Shown here: piece after piece, positions 55,238 through 63,876 of the stretch
How the letters are laid out: each line of letters opens with the position of its first letter
Position numbering within the stretch: the first letter of the stretch is position 1
Assembly: GCA_017307755.1 (NCBI GenBank)
Contig: JAFKGQ010000009.1
Coordinates: forward strand, 1 to 64,000
DNA from: Chitinophagaceae bacterium
GTDB taxonomy: Bacteria; Bacteroidota; Bacteroidia; Chitinophagales; Chitinophagaceae
Reading direction: 5' to 3'
DNA: 64,000 bases
Notes under the pieces: model-generated
The model's database searches: none
Told to the model about the DNA's origin: nothing
The model's input: only the letters and a program-made list of their open reading frames with translations
Made by a program: the position numbers and the translations under genes

Positions 55238-55239
55238 CC

Positions 55240-56280
55240 ATGAGTGATAAGATCTCCAAGGTAACGATCCTTGATATAGCCCGGGAATTGAATATTACCG
55301 CGGCTACGGTATCCCGTGCGTTGAACGATCATCCGGGGATCAAGGAATCTACGAAGAAGGCGGTGAGGGAGGTGGCTGTCCGGTTGAACTATAAGCACAA
55401 CAGGATCGCGTCTTCTTTGAGACTGGGCAGGTCGAATATCATAGGGGTGATCATCCCCAGTGCGGAGATCAACTTCTTTGGTTCTGTCGTCCATGGCATC
55501 GAGAAGGTGGCCGGTGAGAATGGCTATACGGTGCTGATCTATCAGTCGAATGAGCTGTATGAATATGAGAAAAAGGGGGTACAGACCTTTCTGCAGTCCA
55601 GGGTGGACGGGGTATTGGCCTCTATTTCCAAGGAGACGATCAACCTGGATCATTACAGCGAGATCCGAAACCGTGGGATCCCGCTGGTGTTGTTCGACCG
55701 GACGGATGATAAGCTGGGTGTTTCTTCCGTAGTGGTGGATGATTTTGCCGGCGCCTATCAGGCCACCAGTCACCTGATAGAGAACGGGTGCCGTCGTATC
55801 GCACATATTGCGGGGCAGCAGCACGTAAATATCTTCAATCTCCGGCTGAAGGGGTACATCGAGGCGCTGAACGTCCATAATATCCCTGTCAATGAGGACC
55901 TGATCGTGCATGGAAAGGTGAGTATCGAGTCCGGCAGGGAATGTATGAAGCATCTGCTGATGCGTGCTGTGCCGCCTGACGCGGTGTTTGCGGTAGAGGA
56001 TTTTACCGCTCTGGGCGCTATGCAAGCCATTAAGACGGCGGGTTTAAAGATACCGGAGGACATTGCCATCATTGGTTTTGCCAATGAAGCATTTGGAGAA
56101 TATCTGACCCCTTCCTTGTCTACTGTCAATCAGCAGACCGTGACCATGGGTGAGGAGGCGGCCAGACTGATCTTTGAAGGGCTGCGAAGCGGGGAGTCTT
56201 TTCATGCCCATCCCCGAAAGCTGGTGTTAAAACCGCAGCTCATCTGCCGGGAGTCGACTGCCCGTGAGAGAAGGGGGTAA
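55240..56280 (+). CDS. LacI-family transcription regulator
   Basis: From ATG 55240 the product is 346 residues. The helix-turn-helix (ILDIARELNITAATVSRALND, residues about 10-30) is followed by the hinge helix (NRIASSLRLGRSNIIGVI) and a periplasmic-binding-protein-like effector domain (about 63-335; LVLFDRTDD, PDAVFAVEDFTALGAM, ESTARER end). A longer frame from 55111 would place 43 residues of the previous gene's shadow ahead of the DNA-binding domain and is rejected. It is the last gene of the glycosidase operon. Palindromes matching LacI operators lie at 48518 and 56315. Confidence 0.93.
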   Translation: MSDKISKVTILDIARELNITAATVSRALNDHPGIKESTKKAVREVAVRLNYKHNRIASSLRLGRSNIIGVIIPSAEINFFGSVVHGIEKVAGENGYTVLIYQSNELYEYEKKGVQTFLQSRVDGVLASISKETINLDHYSEIRNRGIPLVLFDRTDDKLGVSSVVVDDFAGAYQATSHLIENGCRRIAHIAGQQHVNIFNLRLKGYIEALNVHNIPVNEDLIVHGKVSIESGRECMKHLLMRAVPPDAVFAVEDFTALGAMQAIKTAGLKIPEDIAIIGFANEAFGEYLTPSLSTVNQQTVTMGEEAARLIFEGLRSGESFHAHPRKLVLKPQLICRESTARERRG

Positions 56281-56314
56281 AGGTAGGAAAGGGGGAGGGG
56301 AAAAGATATTTGGT

Positions 56315-56332
56315 ATGTTAAACGTTTAACAT
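56315..56332. promoter_or_regulatory. Perfect LacI-type palindrome
   Basis: ATGTTAAACGTTTAACAT is a perfect 18-bp palindrome with the central AAACGTTT of LacI operators, 35 bp behind the LacI gene and about 45 bp before the next gene. It shares the core with the site at 48518. Confidence 0.65.
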
Positions 56333-56376
56333 TAACTTTAATTTATCAAAGCCTTTTCTTATTTAGAACCTTTCCT

Positions 56377-57723
56377 ATGCGTGCCTTTAACCTGCTTGTC
56401 TATGACGAACGGCGTATTGAAGCCGGGGGTGTTCTTATCCCCGCGTTCTATTCTTCGAAAGTTTTCGATGCGCTGCTGATCGGCATCGTTGTTTTATCTA
56501 CCTCTCTTGTTTATTGGCCGGGATTTTACAATGATTTTCAGACCCAATGGGATGATCAGTGGGTTGTGAAGAACATCTATACCGAATCAGGACCGGGGTG
56601 GGATAATTTCCTGGATATACTCACTACTTTTTATCATGGCCAGTACTCTCCTGTCAGCCAGCTTTATTATTGTGTATTATATTCCTGGTTCGGGTATTCG
56701 CCTTTTTGGTTCCATGCATTCAGTCTTGTATTGCATCTGTTCAACAGCATAATATTATACTGGTTTTTAAACAGTCTGTTTACACGCACTAATTATTTTT
56801 CATTTTTTTCCGCCAAGCGGATCTGTTTTTTTACCGTGCTGATGTTCTCGATCCATCCGTTGTCGGTGGAGGCGGTGGAGTGGCTTTCGGCTTCAAGGGT
56901 TCTGTTATATTTTATGTTTTATTTTTTAGGTCTTTTAGCCTATTTGAGATATACTATCTCATTTAAACGCGGGTATTATTTCTGTTCAGCCTTTTGCTTT
57001 ATCATTTCTTTTGGCGCCAAGGAACAGGCTGTTATCTTCCCTTTTTGTTTATTGCTGCTGGACTGGATAACAGGCAGGGACCTGAAGAGCAAAAGGATAT
57101 GGATAGAGAAGGCGCCTTTGTTTATATTGTCATTATTCTTCGGGTATATTACGTTGCTTTCACAAGCGGAACATGGCGTCGGAGTATTATCCGATAAATC
57201 TGCGACCTATCCTTTTTATCAGTCTTTCCTCTTTGCCTGTTATGCATTCACCGAGTATATCATCAAATGTCTTTTTCCGGTGAAGCTTTTATTCCTCTAT
57301 CTGTATCCAAACCAGATAGGTCAGTCCATACCTGCCGTATTCTGGGCTTACCCCTTGTTGATACTAATAGTGCTTATCACTTTTTGGCAGTTTTTCAGGA
57401 AGAGGGTCGTTATGGCCGGGATTTTATTTTTTCTGGTACATTTTTTACCAGTGTCGAACCTTATTCCAATGTCTCGTCATGCCATCATTGCCGACCGGTA
57501 TATTTATACAGGCGCTATCGGAGTGTTTTTTCTAGCCGGCTGTCTTTTCAATTATCTGTTCTCTTTTAGAAAATACCGCAGGATTGTTCTTAGCGTCGCC
57601 ATCATATATCTTCTTTGGCTGGGTGGAAGCTCGTATTTGCGATGTTTCGCCTGGCGCGATTCCGAATCATTGAAGGTCGAGCTGATAAAGGCGGCCAGAG
57701 AGAAAATGTATCAGTCAAAATAA
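56377..57723 (+). CDS. Polytopic membrane protein, GT-C/TMTC-like glycosyltransferase
   Basis: The 448-residue protein has roughly ten membrane segments. The first extracytoplasmic loop carries QWDDQWVVKN (about 66-75), and later loops HPLSVEAVEWLSASR and SRHAIIADRYIYTGAIG. This set is common to TMTC-like and other GT-C glycosyltransferases that use lipid-linked sugars, though C-terminal TPR repeats found in many relatives are missing here. An acceptor is unknown. The LacI-type palindrome at 56315 is upstream, and the Cys-rich peptide gene follows after 108 bp. Confidence 0.75.
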   Translation: MRAFNLLVYDERRIEAGGVLIPAFYSSKVFDALLIGIVVLSTSLVYWPGFYNDFQTQWDDQWVVKNIYTESGPGWDNFLDILTTFYHGQYSPVSQLYYCVLYSWFGYSPFWFHAFSLVLHLFNSIILYWFLNSLFTRTNYFSFFSAKRICFFTVLMFSIHPLSVEAVEWLSASRVLLYFMFYFLGLLAYLRYTISFKRGYYFCSAFCFIISFGAKEQAVIFPFCLLLLDWITGRDLKSKRIWIEKAPLFILSLFFGYITLLSQAEHGVGVLSDKSATYPFYQSFLFACYAFTEYIIKCLFPVKLLFLYLYPNQIGQSIPAVFWAYPLLILIVLITFWQFFRKRVVMAGILFFLVHFLPVSNLIPMSRHAIIADRYIYTGAIGVFFLAGCLFNYLFSFRKYRRIVLSVAIIYLLWLGGSSYLRCFAWRDSESLKVELIKAAREKMYQSK

Positions 57724-57831
57724 ATCTATCAATATGGAAAACTATTTCCTTTTGATCAGTCAACAGTTCTGGTAACCGTCTTCCATCCTCAACTGAATGA
57801 TTGATTTGTAAACCTTACCAATTTAAAAAAT

Positions 57832-58131
57832 ATGAAAAGAAAATCTTTGAAGATCCTTGGCATTACAGCCCTTGTAGCTATTCTGGCACTGAATTTACAA
57901 TTTGCCTACAGTAATTATGGCTTGCAGACCAGCCGGCTTGCCGGGAAGGGGGCAGTAGCCTTCTTTGACGGCTCTATAAGTGTGGTTGATGAAAGCGGTA
58001 CAGACAGTGACTCAGGGGATGCCAGTCTGTGTCAAACGTATTGTCAGACCAATGTGAATTATAACTGTATAATTTATATAGGTGGAGTAAAGAAAGCTAC
58101 TTGCAAATCCATGCATTCGAAACCGCATTGA
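57832..58131 (+). CDS. NVEALA-like small exported Cys-rich peptide
   Basis: The 99-residue peptide has an N-terminal hydrophobic leader (LKILGITALVAILALNL) followed by a tract that resembles the NVEALA leader of Bacteroidota (AYSNYGLQTSRLAGKGAVA). The mature part is acidic first (DESGTDSDSGD) and then contains four Cys (CQTYC, NYNC, ATC), which could form two disulfides. Function is unknown, as for the whole NVEALA group, whose genes are often beside six-bladed propeller lipoproteins, as here. A strong hairpin follows the stop. Confidence 0.75.
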   Translation: MKRKSLKILGITALVAILALNLQFAYSNYGLQTSRLAGKGAVAFFDGSISVVDESGTDSDSGDASLCQTYCQTNVNYNCIIYIGGVKKATCKSMHSKPH

Positions 58132-58139
58132 TGCCGGGG

Positions 58140-58166
58140 GGGCTGGCTGCCTGCAGCCAGCCCTTT
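58140..58166 (+). terminator. Hairpin terminator or attenuator after the peptide gene
   Basis: GGGCTGGCTGC and GCAGCCAGCCC form a perfect 11-bp stem with a 2-nt apparent loop, followed by TTTC. The short T run suggests partial termination, giving more peptide mRNA than downstream mRNA. Confidence 0.7.
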
Positions 58167-58193
58167 CATGTGACTACCGGTGTTTTATCATAA

Positions 58194-59303
58194 ATGGATA
58201 ATATGAAAAAACTGTTTTTTTTATCAATGTGCGTAGTTTTCCCAGGGGCCTTTTTGATTTCCTGCCGGAATCATGACAGAGTGTATGATAGAAGCGTTTT
58301 TGAAGAAAAGGACCTTTTGCCGGGTAAATCTTTAGCTGGTGTTCCGACACCGGTACCTGAATTAAGAAAATCTTCAAGGATTAAAATCATCCCGAAGTAT
58401 AATCTGATCCTCACTTTGGACATGGGCACGGGTGATTATCTGGCACAAGCCTTTTCTCTGGATTCCTGTAAATATTTACGGTCTTTTATAAAAAGGGGAA
58501 CAGGTAGCGGCGAGCAATTGAGTGCGGAAAGCATACATTACAGACCCGGGGAGAAGGTCATTTATGTAGCCGACGAAATGAAGAATATTATTTTTATCTA
58601 TTCTCCCGATTCCATTCTAAGGGCTTTGACTGTACGGCCAACGGATTCTATAAAAGCCTGGGCAGAGCCTTTAAACCGACCGGTAGTTCTGGCCGGCAAA
58701 AGTTTTGCGGACCTCAGGTGGAATAGATCGAACACGGCCCCCATCGCTGACTTCCGTTCTGTCGGCGTTTATAATTTTTTTTCCCCATCCGGAGCGCTGA
58801 TCAATTACGGCGGCCGATTTCCTGCCACATCCAATGCTATCGACGTCAACCAGCTCACAGAAGCATTTTTCGGCAGGCCTAACTTATCGGATGACAATAC
58901 GAGGATAGTATATGCTTATTACAATACGGATATCATCGACCTGTGTGATCTCCATGGCGGCCTGATCAAAAGAGTTCAAGGTCCTGATGGCTTTGAGCCT
59001 TCCGTAAGAACATTAAAAGTTGGAGAAGGAGAGGAGATAGTCCCCAGGAAAGATGCCCGGTTTGGGTATACAGGTACTCCCAGGATGAATAATAATACTC
59101 TTTTGGTGTTATACAATGGAACGTCGCAGGAGAAAAACGAGTATCATACTTCCCGGCTTTACCAATTCGATTCGAGTCTTGTCCCAAAGGTTTTTTACAG
59201 GTTGAGTGAGCCCATATTCGACTTTGATGTCGACTGGGGCAGACGGAGGATCTATGGGCTCACGCATTTGAAGGATAAGACCATCATAACCTTTAAATTT
59301 TAG
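58194..59303 (+). CDS. Six-bladed beta-propeller lipoprotein (TolB-like, BF3222 type)
   Basis: The 369-residue lipoprotein has a lipobox (LISC); ATG 58203 (MKKLFFLSMC) gives a more normal signal peptide than ATG 58194, so the true start may be three codons in. The mature part fits the TolB-like six-bladed propeller found in Bacteroidota next to NVEALA peptides: IYVADEMKNIIFIYSPDS, RTLKVGEGEEIVPRKDARFGYTG, FDFDVDWGRRRIYGL. No catalytic residues are apparent. It is 3 bp ahead of the thioredoxin-like gene. Confidence 0.8.
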   Translation: MDNMKKLFFLSMCVVFPGAFLISCRNHDRVYDRSVFEEKDLLPGKSLAGVPTPVPELRKSSRIKIIPKYNLILTLDMGTGDYLAQAFSLDSCKYLRSFIKRGTGSGEQLSAESIHYRPGEKVIYVADEMKNIIFIYSPDSILRALTVRPTDSIKAWAEPLNRPVVLAGKSFADLRWNRSNTAPIADFRSVGVYNFFSPSGALINYGGRFPATSNAIDVNQLTEAFFGRPNLSDDNTRIVYAYYNTDIIDLCDLHGGLIKRVQGPDGFEPSVRTLKVGEGEEIVPRKDARFGYTGTPRMNNNTLLVLYNGTSQEKNEYHTSRLYQFDSSLVPKVFYRLSEPIFDFDVDWGRRRIYGLTHLKDKTIITFKF

Positions 59304-59306
59304 CTT

Positions 59307-59720
59307 ATGCTTGCGGTGAGGGTATTATTGTGTTGTTTATTATATACATGCTTAGCGGGATGTGGTTATGGCCGGAGAGAGGAATGGCTGGACAACAGGC
59401 CTTTTCATAGAATATTCGACTCTTTCCCCGCGTTGAAGGGGCATGGGCTGAAGATCTATTATTTTGATGGGGATTGCGCCTTTTGTATTGCCAAGGCACT
59501 TGAGATAGAGCATTCGGCAACTAAAGCGCCTGGTACCAGCGCTGTGTTTGTTGCCCGGACCGGAACCCCGGACATACTGACCTATAATTTTAGGAATACC
59601 GGCATTACATCCCCCCTGATCATCGATAGAGACAGTCTTTTCGCGCATTATTTCCAACTGAATGAAATAACAAATATCGATAAGGCCGGCCGTATTCTTT
59701 CCCGGGAGGCTGTCCAATGA
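59307..59720 (+). CDS. Thioredoxin-like lipoprotein with CxxC
   Basis: The 137-residue lipoprotein (lipobox LAGC, Cys19) has one thioredoxin-like motif CAFC in the phrase YYFDGDCAFCIAKAL (about 51-65), then an alpha/beta pattern ending in GRILSREAV. It is about as short as a thioredoxin fold can be. The CxxC implies thiol-disulfide exchange in the periplasm or at the surface; the Cys-rich peptide encoded upstream is an obvious possible substrate. Its last 4 bp overlap the barrel gene. Confidence 0.7.
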   Translation: MLAVRVLLCCLLYTCLAGCGYGRREEWLDNRPFHRIFDSFPALKGHGLKIYYFDGDCAFCIAKALEIEHSATKAPGTSAVFVARTGTPDILTYNFRNTGITSPLIIDRDSLFAHYFQLNEITNIDKAGRILSREAVQ

Positions 59721-62431
59721 TCAAAAAGCTGTTGTTCTTCTTTATGCTTATTTCTTGTATTTCTGTGTCCATGGCGCAGAAGGGCAGCATCTCCGGCAGG
59801 ATCATGGATACCATTAACCAGGCGCCTCTCCTCAACGGAGTGATTTGCCTGCTGACCGCCAGAGATTCTTTTCTAGTGACTTATACAAGATCGGATAAGA
59901 ATGGGCATTTTGCATTTAAAGGTCTGGATGCTGGCGATTATATTCTGATGATCTCTTTTCCGGCATGCACGAGCTATACGGATACTTTTTCTTTACAGTC
60001 CGGCCAGATATTGGTCTTGAACCGGATCTGTCTTATCCCCGCAGCGCAATTACTACAGGAAGCGGTTGTCAGGCAAAGAATGCCTGTTATCCGGCTTAGG
60101 GGAGATACGACCGAATTCATGGTTGACAGCTTTTATGTGCCACCTAATTCAACAGTGGAGGAACTTCTGAAAAAGCTGCCGGGAATACAGATCGATAGGC
60201 TGGGTCGGATTACGGCACAGGGAAAGGTTGTCAAAAGAGTGTTGATCGATGGGGAAGAGTTCTTTAATGACGATCCGACCCTGGTGACACAGAATTTAAG
60301 AGCGGATATGATAAGCAAGGTCCAGGTATTCGAGGGGAGGAATGAGCTTGGATCCCGTGCAGCGGTTAATAATGAGAATAAAGAGAAAACGATCAATTTA
60401 AAACTAAAAGAGGATAAAAAGAACATTGATTTTGGAAAAGCCGTTCTCTCGGGAGGAGCCAGTGGGTTTTATGATGATCAGGCAAGGCTGAATTTTTTCA
60501 GGAGAGAGCGGAAGATATCCATTTATGGCATTGCTTCCAATACGGGAACGTCGGGGATCAGTTCAGGCGGCCAGAGCATTTACAGCGGAAATTCAGTTAC
60601 CAGCGGCGGATATTATAATGGCAGGGGAATTCCCTCATTAAAGGCGTCAGGTATTCATTTCGATGATCGCTGGAAAGACGGGAGGCAATCTGTAAATGCT
60701 GATTATAAAATTTATGACCTGGACATCAGCGGATCCGGGACGACGGTATCCGAAAATAAGCTGCCGGGAAATGTCATTAATTACGGCAGACAGAAAGAAG
60801 ATCTGAGTCAAACCAAGCTAAACAATTCAGTCAACGGAACGTACCGGGTCGATATGGACTCGGTTTCCAATTTGGAGGTATATGTAGAGGGGGCTGTTTT
60901 ACACGAGGTAAGTAACAATAAAGTCTATACTATGACTCTGAATACGGATAGCTCGTTGCTGAACACAGTGGATACAAAGCTGAAAAGCAAGGCCGATGCC
61001 AGGAATTTTTCCGGCAGCCTTCTCTGGACCAGGCAACTGCGCAGGAGGGGGAGAAATGTATCTATAATGCTTAGACATTTTCATAGTTCCACCAGTTCAG
61101 AAGAAAACCTGTATTCAATCAACAGATTTGAGAAAAACGACAGTACGGGTATCGTGGATCAGTATAAAAAGGGGAATGGGGAGGAACTTTCCTATGAGTC
61201 CAAACTGACCTATATGGAGCCATTGTCGGAATATGCTTCGTTATCCGGCAATTATGGGATCGCTTTTAATAAAAATACTTTGCGGAACTATTCTTACGAT
61301 CCATCTGCCACCGGGGATTATAATATAATCGACAGCGCTTATAGCAGCGATTACGATCTTGATCAGGTTGTCAATTCTTTCGGGATCTCATACAATTATT
61401 CAAAAAAGAATATTACCGGTTCGATAGGGAATGATATCGGGCTGGCAGGGTATAAGCAAAGGGACCGATGGTTTAATAGTTCTCTCAACAGGCGTTTTGT
61501 GAATTGGTACCCTCAGGCGAAGCTATTGTACTCCCTTTCGTCACAGGAGAAAGTGATCCTTTCCTATGCCGGAAATAGTGTTCAGCCTACTATTGCACAA
61601 ATACAGCCTTACAGGTCAAACAACGATCCGTTGAATATTTTTGTCGGCAACCCAAGCCTGAAACCGTCGTTCCAGAATTTTTTTTCTATGACCTGGTATA
61701 AAAATAAAATAGTGTCAGACCAGTATTTTTTTGCAGACCTGCGATATTCCTATAAACAGAATGCCATAACTAATTTTACCAGCACCGACACTTCCACCGG
61801 GAAAACGATCAGCCAGCTGATGAATATAAACGGTAATGCCGGGCTTTCATTTTATGGTACTTATTCCTTAAGATGGAAGCGACCGGATATACAGTTTTTT
61901 TTGCATGGGGAATATAATTATTTAAGATTTGAAAATTACGTGAACGGAAGGTTAAACAATAATCATTCATCCACCTATTTATTTGACGGATCTATCAGGA
62001 AAAATAAGAATGATAAATATGATATAAGGCTTCAAATGTCTGCTGCTTACAATACTTCCGTATCTTCGATACAAGCCGGCAATAATACGAGCTTTTGGGT
62101 ATGTAACTTAATTCCGAATATTGACGTTTATTTGACAAGGCGTTTTAAAGTCCATGCAGACATGGATTACCATTATCAGCAGAAACTAACAGCATTCGAC
62201 AATGATATCCATATTTGTCTTTTAAATACCTGGATTGAAAAGGCCTGTCTCAGAAGCGGCGATCTGGTGCTTAAAATATCCTGTACGGATGCATTGGATC
62301 AGAATGCCGGCGTGATCAGGGATGTGAGCACCAATCATGTTTCTCAAAGCAACTATACCACTGTCGGCAGGGTGTTGCTGGCATCGCTGATCTATAATTT
62401 TAACAGGACAAAAGGGAGCTCTGGAAAATGA
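59717..62431 (+). CDS. TonB-type outer-membrane barrel protein
   Basis: The 904-residue protein has a signal peptide (about 1-21, SMAQ), a carboxypeptidase-like domain (about 22-105, GSISGRIMDTINQAPLLNGV), a plug-like part (NSTVEELLKKLPGIQIDRLGR; KRVLIDGEEFFNDDPT near 176-191) and a long barrel belonging to the outer-membrane beta-barrel (OMP_b-brl_3) type. The barrel ends LASLIYNF before a short polar tail. Such proteins resemble SusC/TonB receptors but occur without SusD. Here it closes the peptide, propeller and thioredoxin run and is a candidate exit or entry pore. Confidence 0.85.
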   Translation: MIKKLLFFFMLISCISVSMAQKGSISGRIMDTINQAPLLNGVICLLTARDSFLVTYTRSDKNGHFAFKGLDAGDYILMISFPACTSYTDTFSLQSGQILVLNRICLIPAAQLLQEAVVRQRMPVIRLRGDTTEFMVDSFYVPPNSTVEELLKKLPGIQIDRLGRITAQGKVVKRVLIDGEEFFNDDPTLVTQNLRADMISKVQVFEGRNELGSRAAVNNENKEKTINLKLKEDKKNIDFGKAVLSGGASGFYDDQARLNFFRRERKISIYGIASNTGTSGISSGGQSIYSGNSVTSGGYYNGRGIPSLKASGIHFDDRWKDGRQSVNADYKIYDLDISGSGTTVSENKLPGNVINYGRQKEDLSQTKLNNSVNGTYRVDMDSVSNLEVYVEGAVLHEVSNNKVYTMTLNTDSSLLNTVDTKLKSKADARNFSGSLLWTRQLRRRGRNVSIMLRHFHSSTSSEENLYSINRFEKNDSTGIVDQYKKGNGEELSYESKLTYMEPLSEYASLSGNYGIAFNKNTLRNYSYDPSATGDYNIIDSAYSSDYDLDQVVNSFGISYNYSKKNITGSIGNDIGLAGYKQRDRWFNSSLNRRFVNWYPQAKLLYSLSSQEKVILSYAGNSVQPTIAQIQPYRSNNDPLNIFVGNPSLKPSFQNFFSMTWYKNKIVSDQYFFADLRYSYKQNAITNFTSTDTSTGKTISQLMNINGNAGLSFYGTYSLRWKRPDIQFFLHGEYNYLRFENYVNGRLNNNHSSTYLFDGSIRKNKNDKYDIRLQMSAAYNTSVSSIQAGNNTSFWVCNLIPNIDVYLTRRFKVHADMDYHYQQKLTAFDNDIHICLLNTWIEKACLRSGDLVLKISCTDALDQNAGVIRDVSTNHVSQSNYTTVGRVLLASLIYNFNRTKGSSGK

Positions 62432-62465
62432 AATATTGGTGTTAACTTACGGCAAAAATTAAAAG

Positions 62466-63146
62466 ATGAAAATCACTTATTACGGTCATTCATGTTTTTC
62501 TATAGTGGCTGGAGGCAAGCATATTTTGTTCGATCCTTTTATCACGGGGAATGAGCTGGCAAAAAATATCAAGCTGGAGGACATAAAAGCGGACTACATA
62601 TTTGTATCGCATGGGCATTTTGACCATATGCAGGATGTGGTGGCCATTGCGGGACGTACGGGTGCGATGGTGGTAGGCAGCTGGGAACTGTACAGCTATT
62701 TTAGCAAGCAGGGTGTTCAGCAGGTGCAGCCTTTGAACCCAGGTGGTAAGGCTAGCTTTGATTTTGGGACGGTGAAGGGTGTTGCGGCACAGCATTCAAG
62801 CAGCTTTCAGGACGGCAGCTATGCGGGCGTAGCGAGTGGGTTTGTCTTCAAGACCGGGGATGGTAGCTTCTATTACAGCGGGGATACTGCTCTTACGTTG
62901 GATATGACATTGATCCCAAAATGGACGGCGCTTGATCTTGCTGTTCTTCCGATAGGGGACAGGTTAACGATGGGGGTGGAGGATGCTATCGAGGCCGCGC
63001 AGTTTGTCAAGACGTCTAAGGTTGTGGGGGTACATTATGACACATGGGGTTTAATCCAGATCGATAAGCCCGCGGCTATCCAGGAGTTCAAGAAAAACGG
63101 CCTGACGCTGTATTTGCCGGGGATAGGTGAAAGTATAGATATTTAG
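62466..63146 (+). CDS. Metal-dependent hydrolase, UPF0173/YtkL type (MBL fold)
   Basis: The 226-residue protein shows the metallo-beta-lactamase signature HGHFDH (about 49-54), an HSS near 109-111, the SGDT metal ligand (about 137-140) and a final GVHYDTW. This combination is that of the UPF0173 family (MKITYYGHSCF start). Substrate is unknown; proteins of the family are cytosolic hydrolases. It stands alone with 34 bp after the barrel gene and converges on the LytTR gene. Confidence 0.88.
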   Translation: MKITYYGHSCFSIVAGGKHILFDPFITGNELAKNIKLEDIKADYIFVSHGHFDHMQDVVAIAGRTGAMVVGSWELYSYFSKQGVQQVQPLNPGGKASFDFGTVKGVAAQHSSSFQDGSYAGVASGFVFKTGDGSFYYSGDTALTLDMTLIPKWTALDLAVLPIGDRLTMGVEDAIEAAQFVKTSKVVGVHYDTWGLIQIDKPAAIQEFKKNGLTLYLPGIGESIDI

Positions 63147-63152
63147 ATGTTA

Positions 63153-63860
63153 TTAATGTAATATTTCATTGAGGGCTTGCTCCCGGAAGGTCCTTCCGAT
63201 GGGAATGCTATGATCGCCGATATAGATGGTGTTTCCTTCGATCCCGTCGATCTGTTTTTTGGCCACAATATAGGATTTGTGGACGCGGACAAAAAGCCTG
63301 GCGTCAAGATACTTGTTCCAGCTCTTCAGGTGCTGAAGCGTTATGTATTTCCCATTACGCGTATAGATATTTACATAGTTTTCCAGGCCTTCAATAAAAA
63401 GTATTTCATGCAGGAATATTCTTTCATATCTGTTGCCGCACTTGATAAACAAATAGTCCCTGTGAAAAAGAGCGTTGTTCCTGTTATCTGCCGCGTTCTC
63501 TAAAAGGATATGATAATCATGCGCTTTGACTGCCGCTTTGAAAAATCGGTCAAACAGGACCGGCTTAACAAGATAGTCCAGCACATTTAGCTGAAAGCCT
63601 TCCAGTGCGTAAGAGGGGAAGGCGGAGATGATCACCACAAGCGGAGGTTTTTGCACTGTCCTTAAAAAATCGATGCCACTCATTTTGGGCATTTGTATAT
63701 CCAGAAAAACAAGGTCAACCACCTGTCTGCTAAGAAGGGCAGACAGCTCGACAGGATTTTCACAAATGCCTGTCAGGTTTAAAAAGTCTATCTCCCTCAC
63801 ATAGCTTGAAAGGCCTTCGGTGGCCATCGGTTCGTCATCCACTATGACACAGTTCATCAT
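63153..63860 (-). CDS. LytTR-family response regulator
   Basis: The 235-residue regulator has a receiver domain (Asp54 in VFLDIQMPKMSG; Lys in LVKPV) and a C-terminal LytTR DNA-binding domain (about 135-230; IFLHEILFIEGLENYVNIYTRNG, FVRVHKSYIVAKKQID). LytTR domains bind pairs of direct repeats about two helical turns apart, such as the pair seen twice between 38.8 and 42.1 kb. It is preceded, 16 bp upstream on its strand, by the end of a likely sensor kinase. Confidence 0.92.
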   Translation of the reverse strand: MMNCVIVDDEPMATEGLSSYVREIDFLNLTGICENPVELSALLSRQVVDLVFLDIQMPKMSGIDFLRTVQKPPLVVIISAFPSYALEGFQLNVLDYLVKPVLFDRFFKAAVKAHDYHILLENAADNRNNALFHRDYLFIKCGNRYERIFLHEILFIEGLENYVNIYTRNGKYITLQHLKSWNKYLDARLFVRVHKSYIVAKKQIDGIEGNTIYIGDHSIPIGRTFREQALNEILH

Positions 63861-63876
63861 TTTGTACTATTTATTT

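Noticed and set aside
55111..55239. Longer start for the LacI regulator at 55111
   Set aside because: The extra 43 residues are read inside the glycosidase gene and do not resemble any LacI N-terminus; ATG 55240 puts the helix-turn-helix at the usual place.
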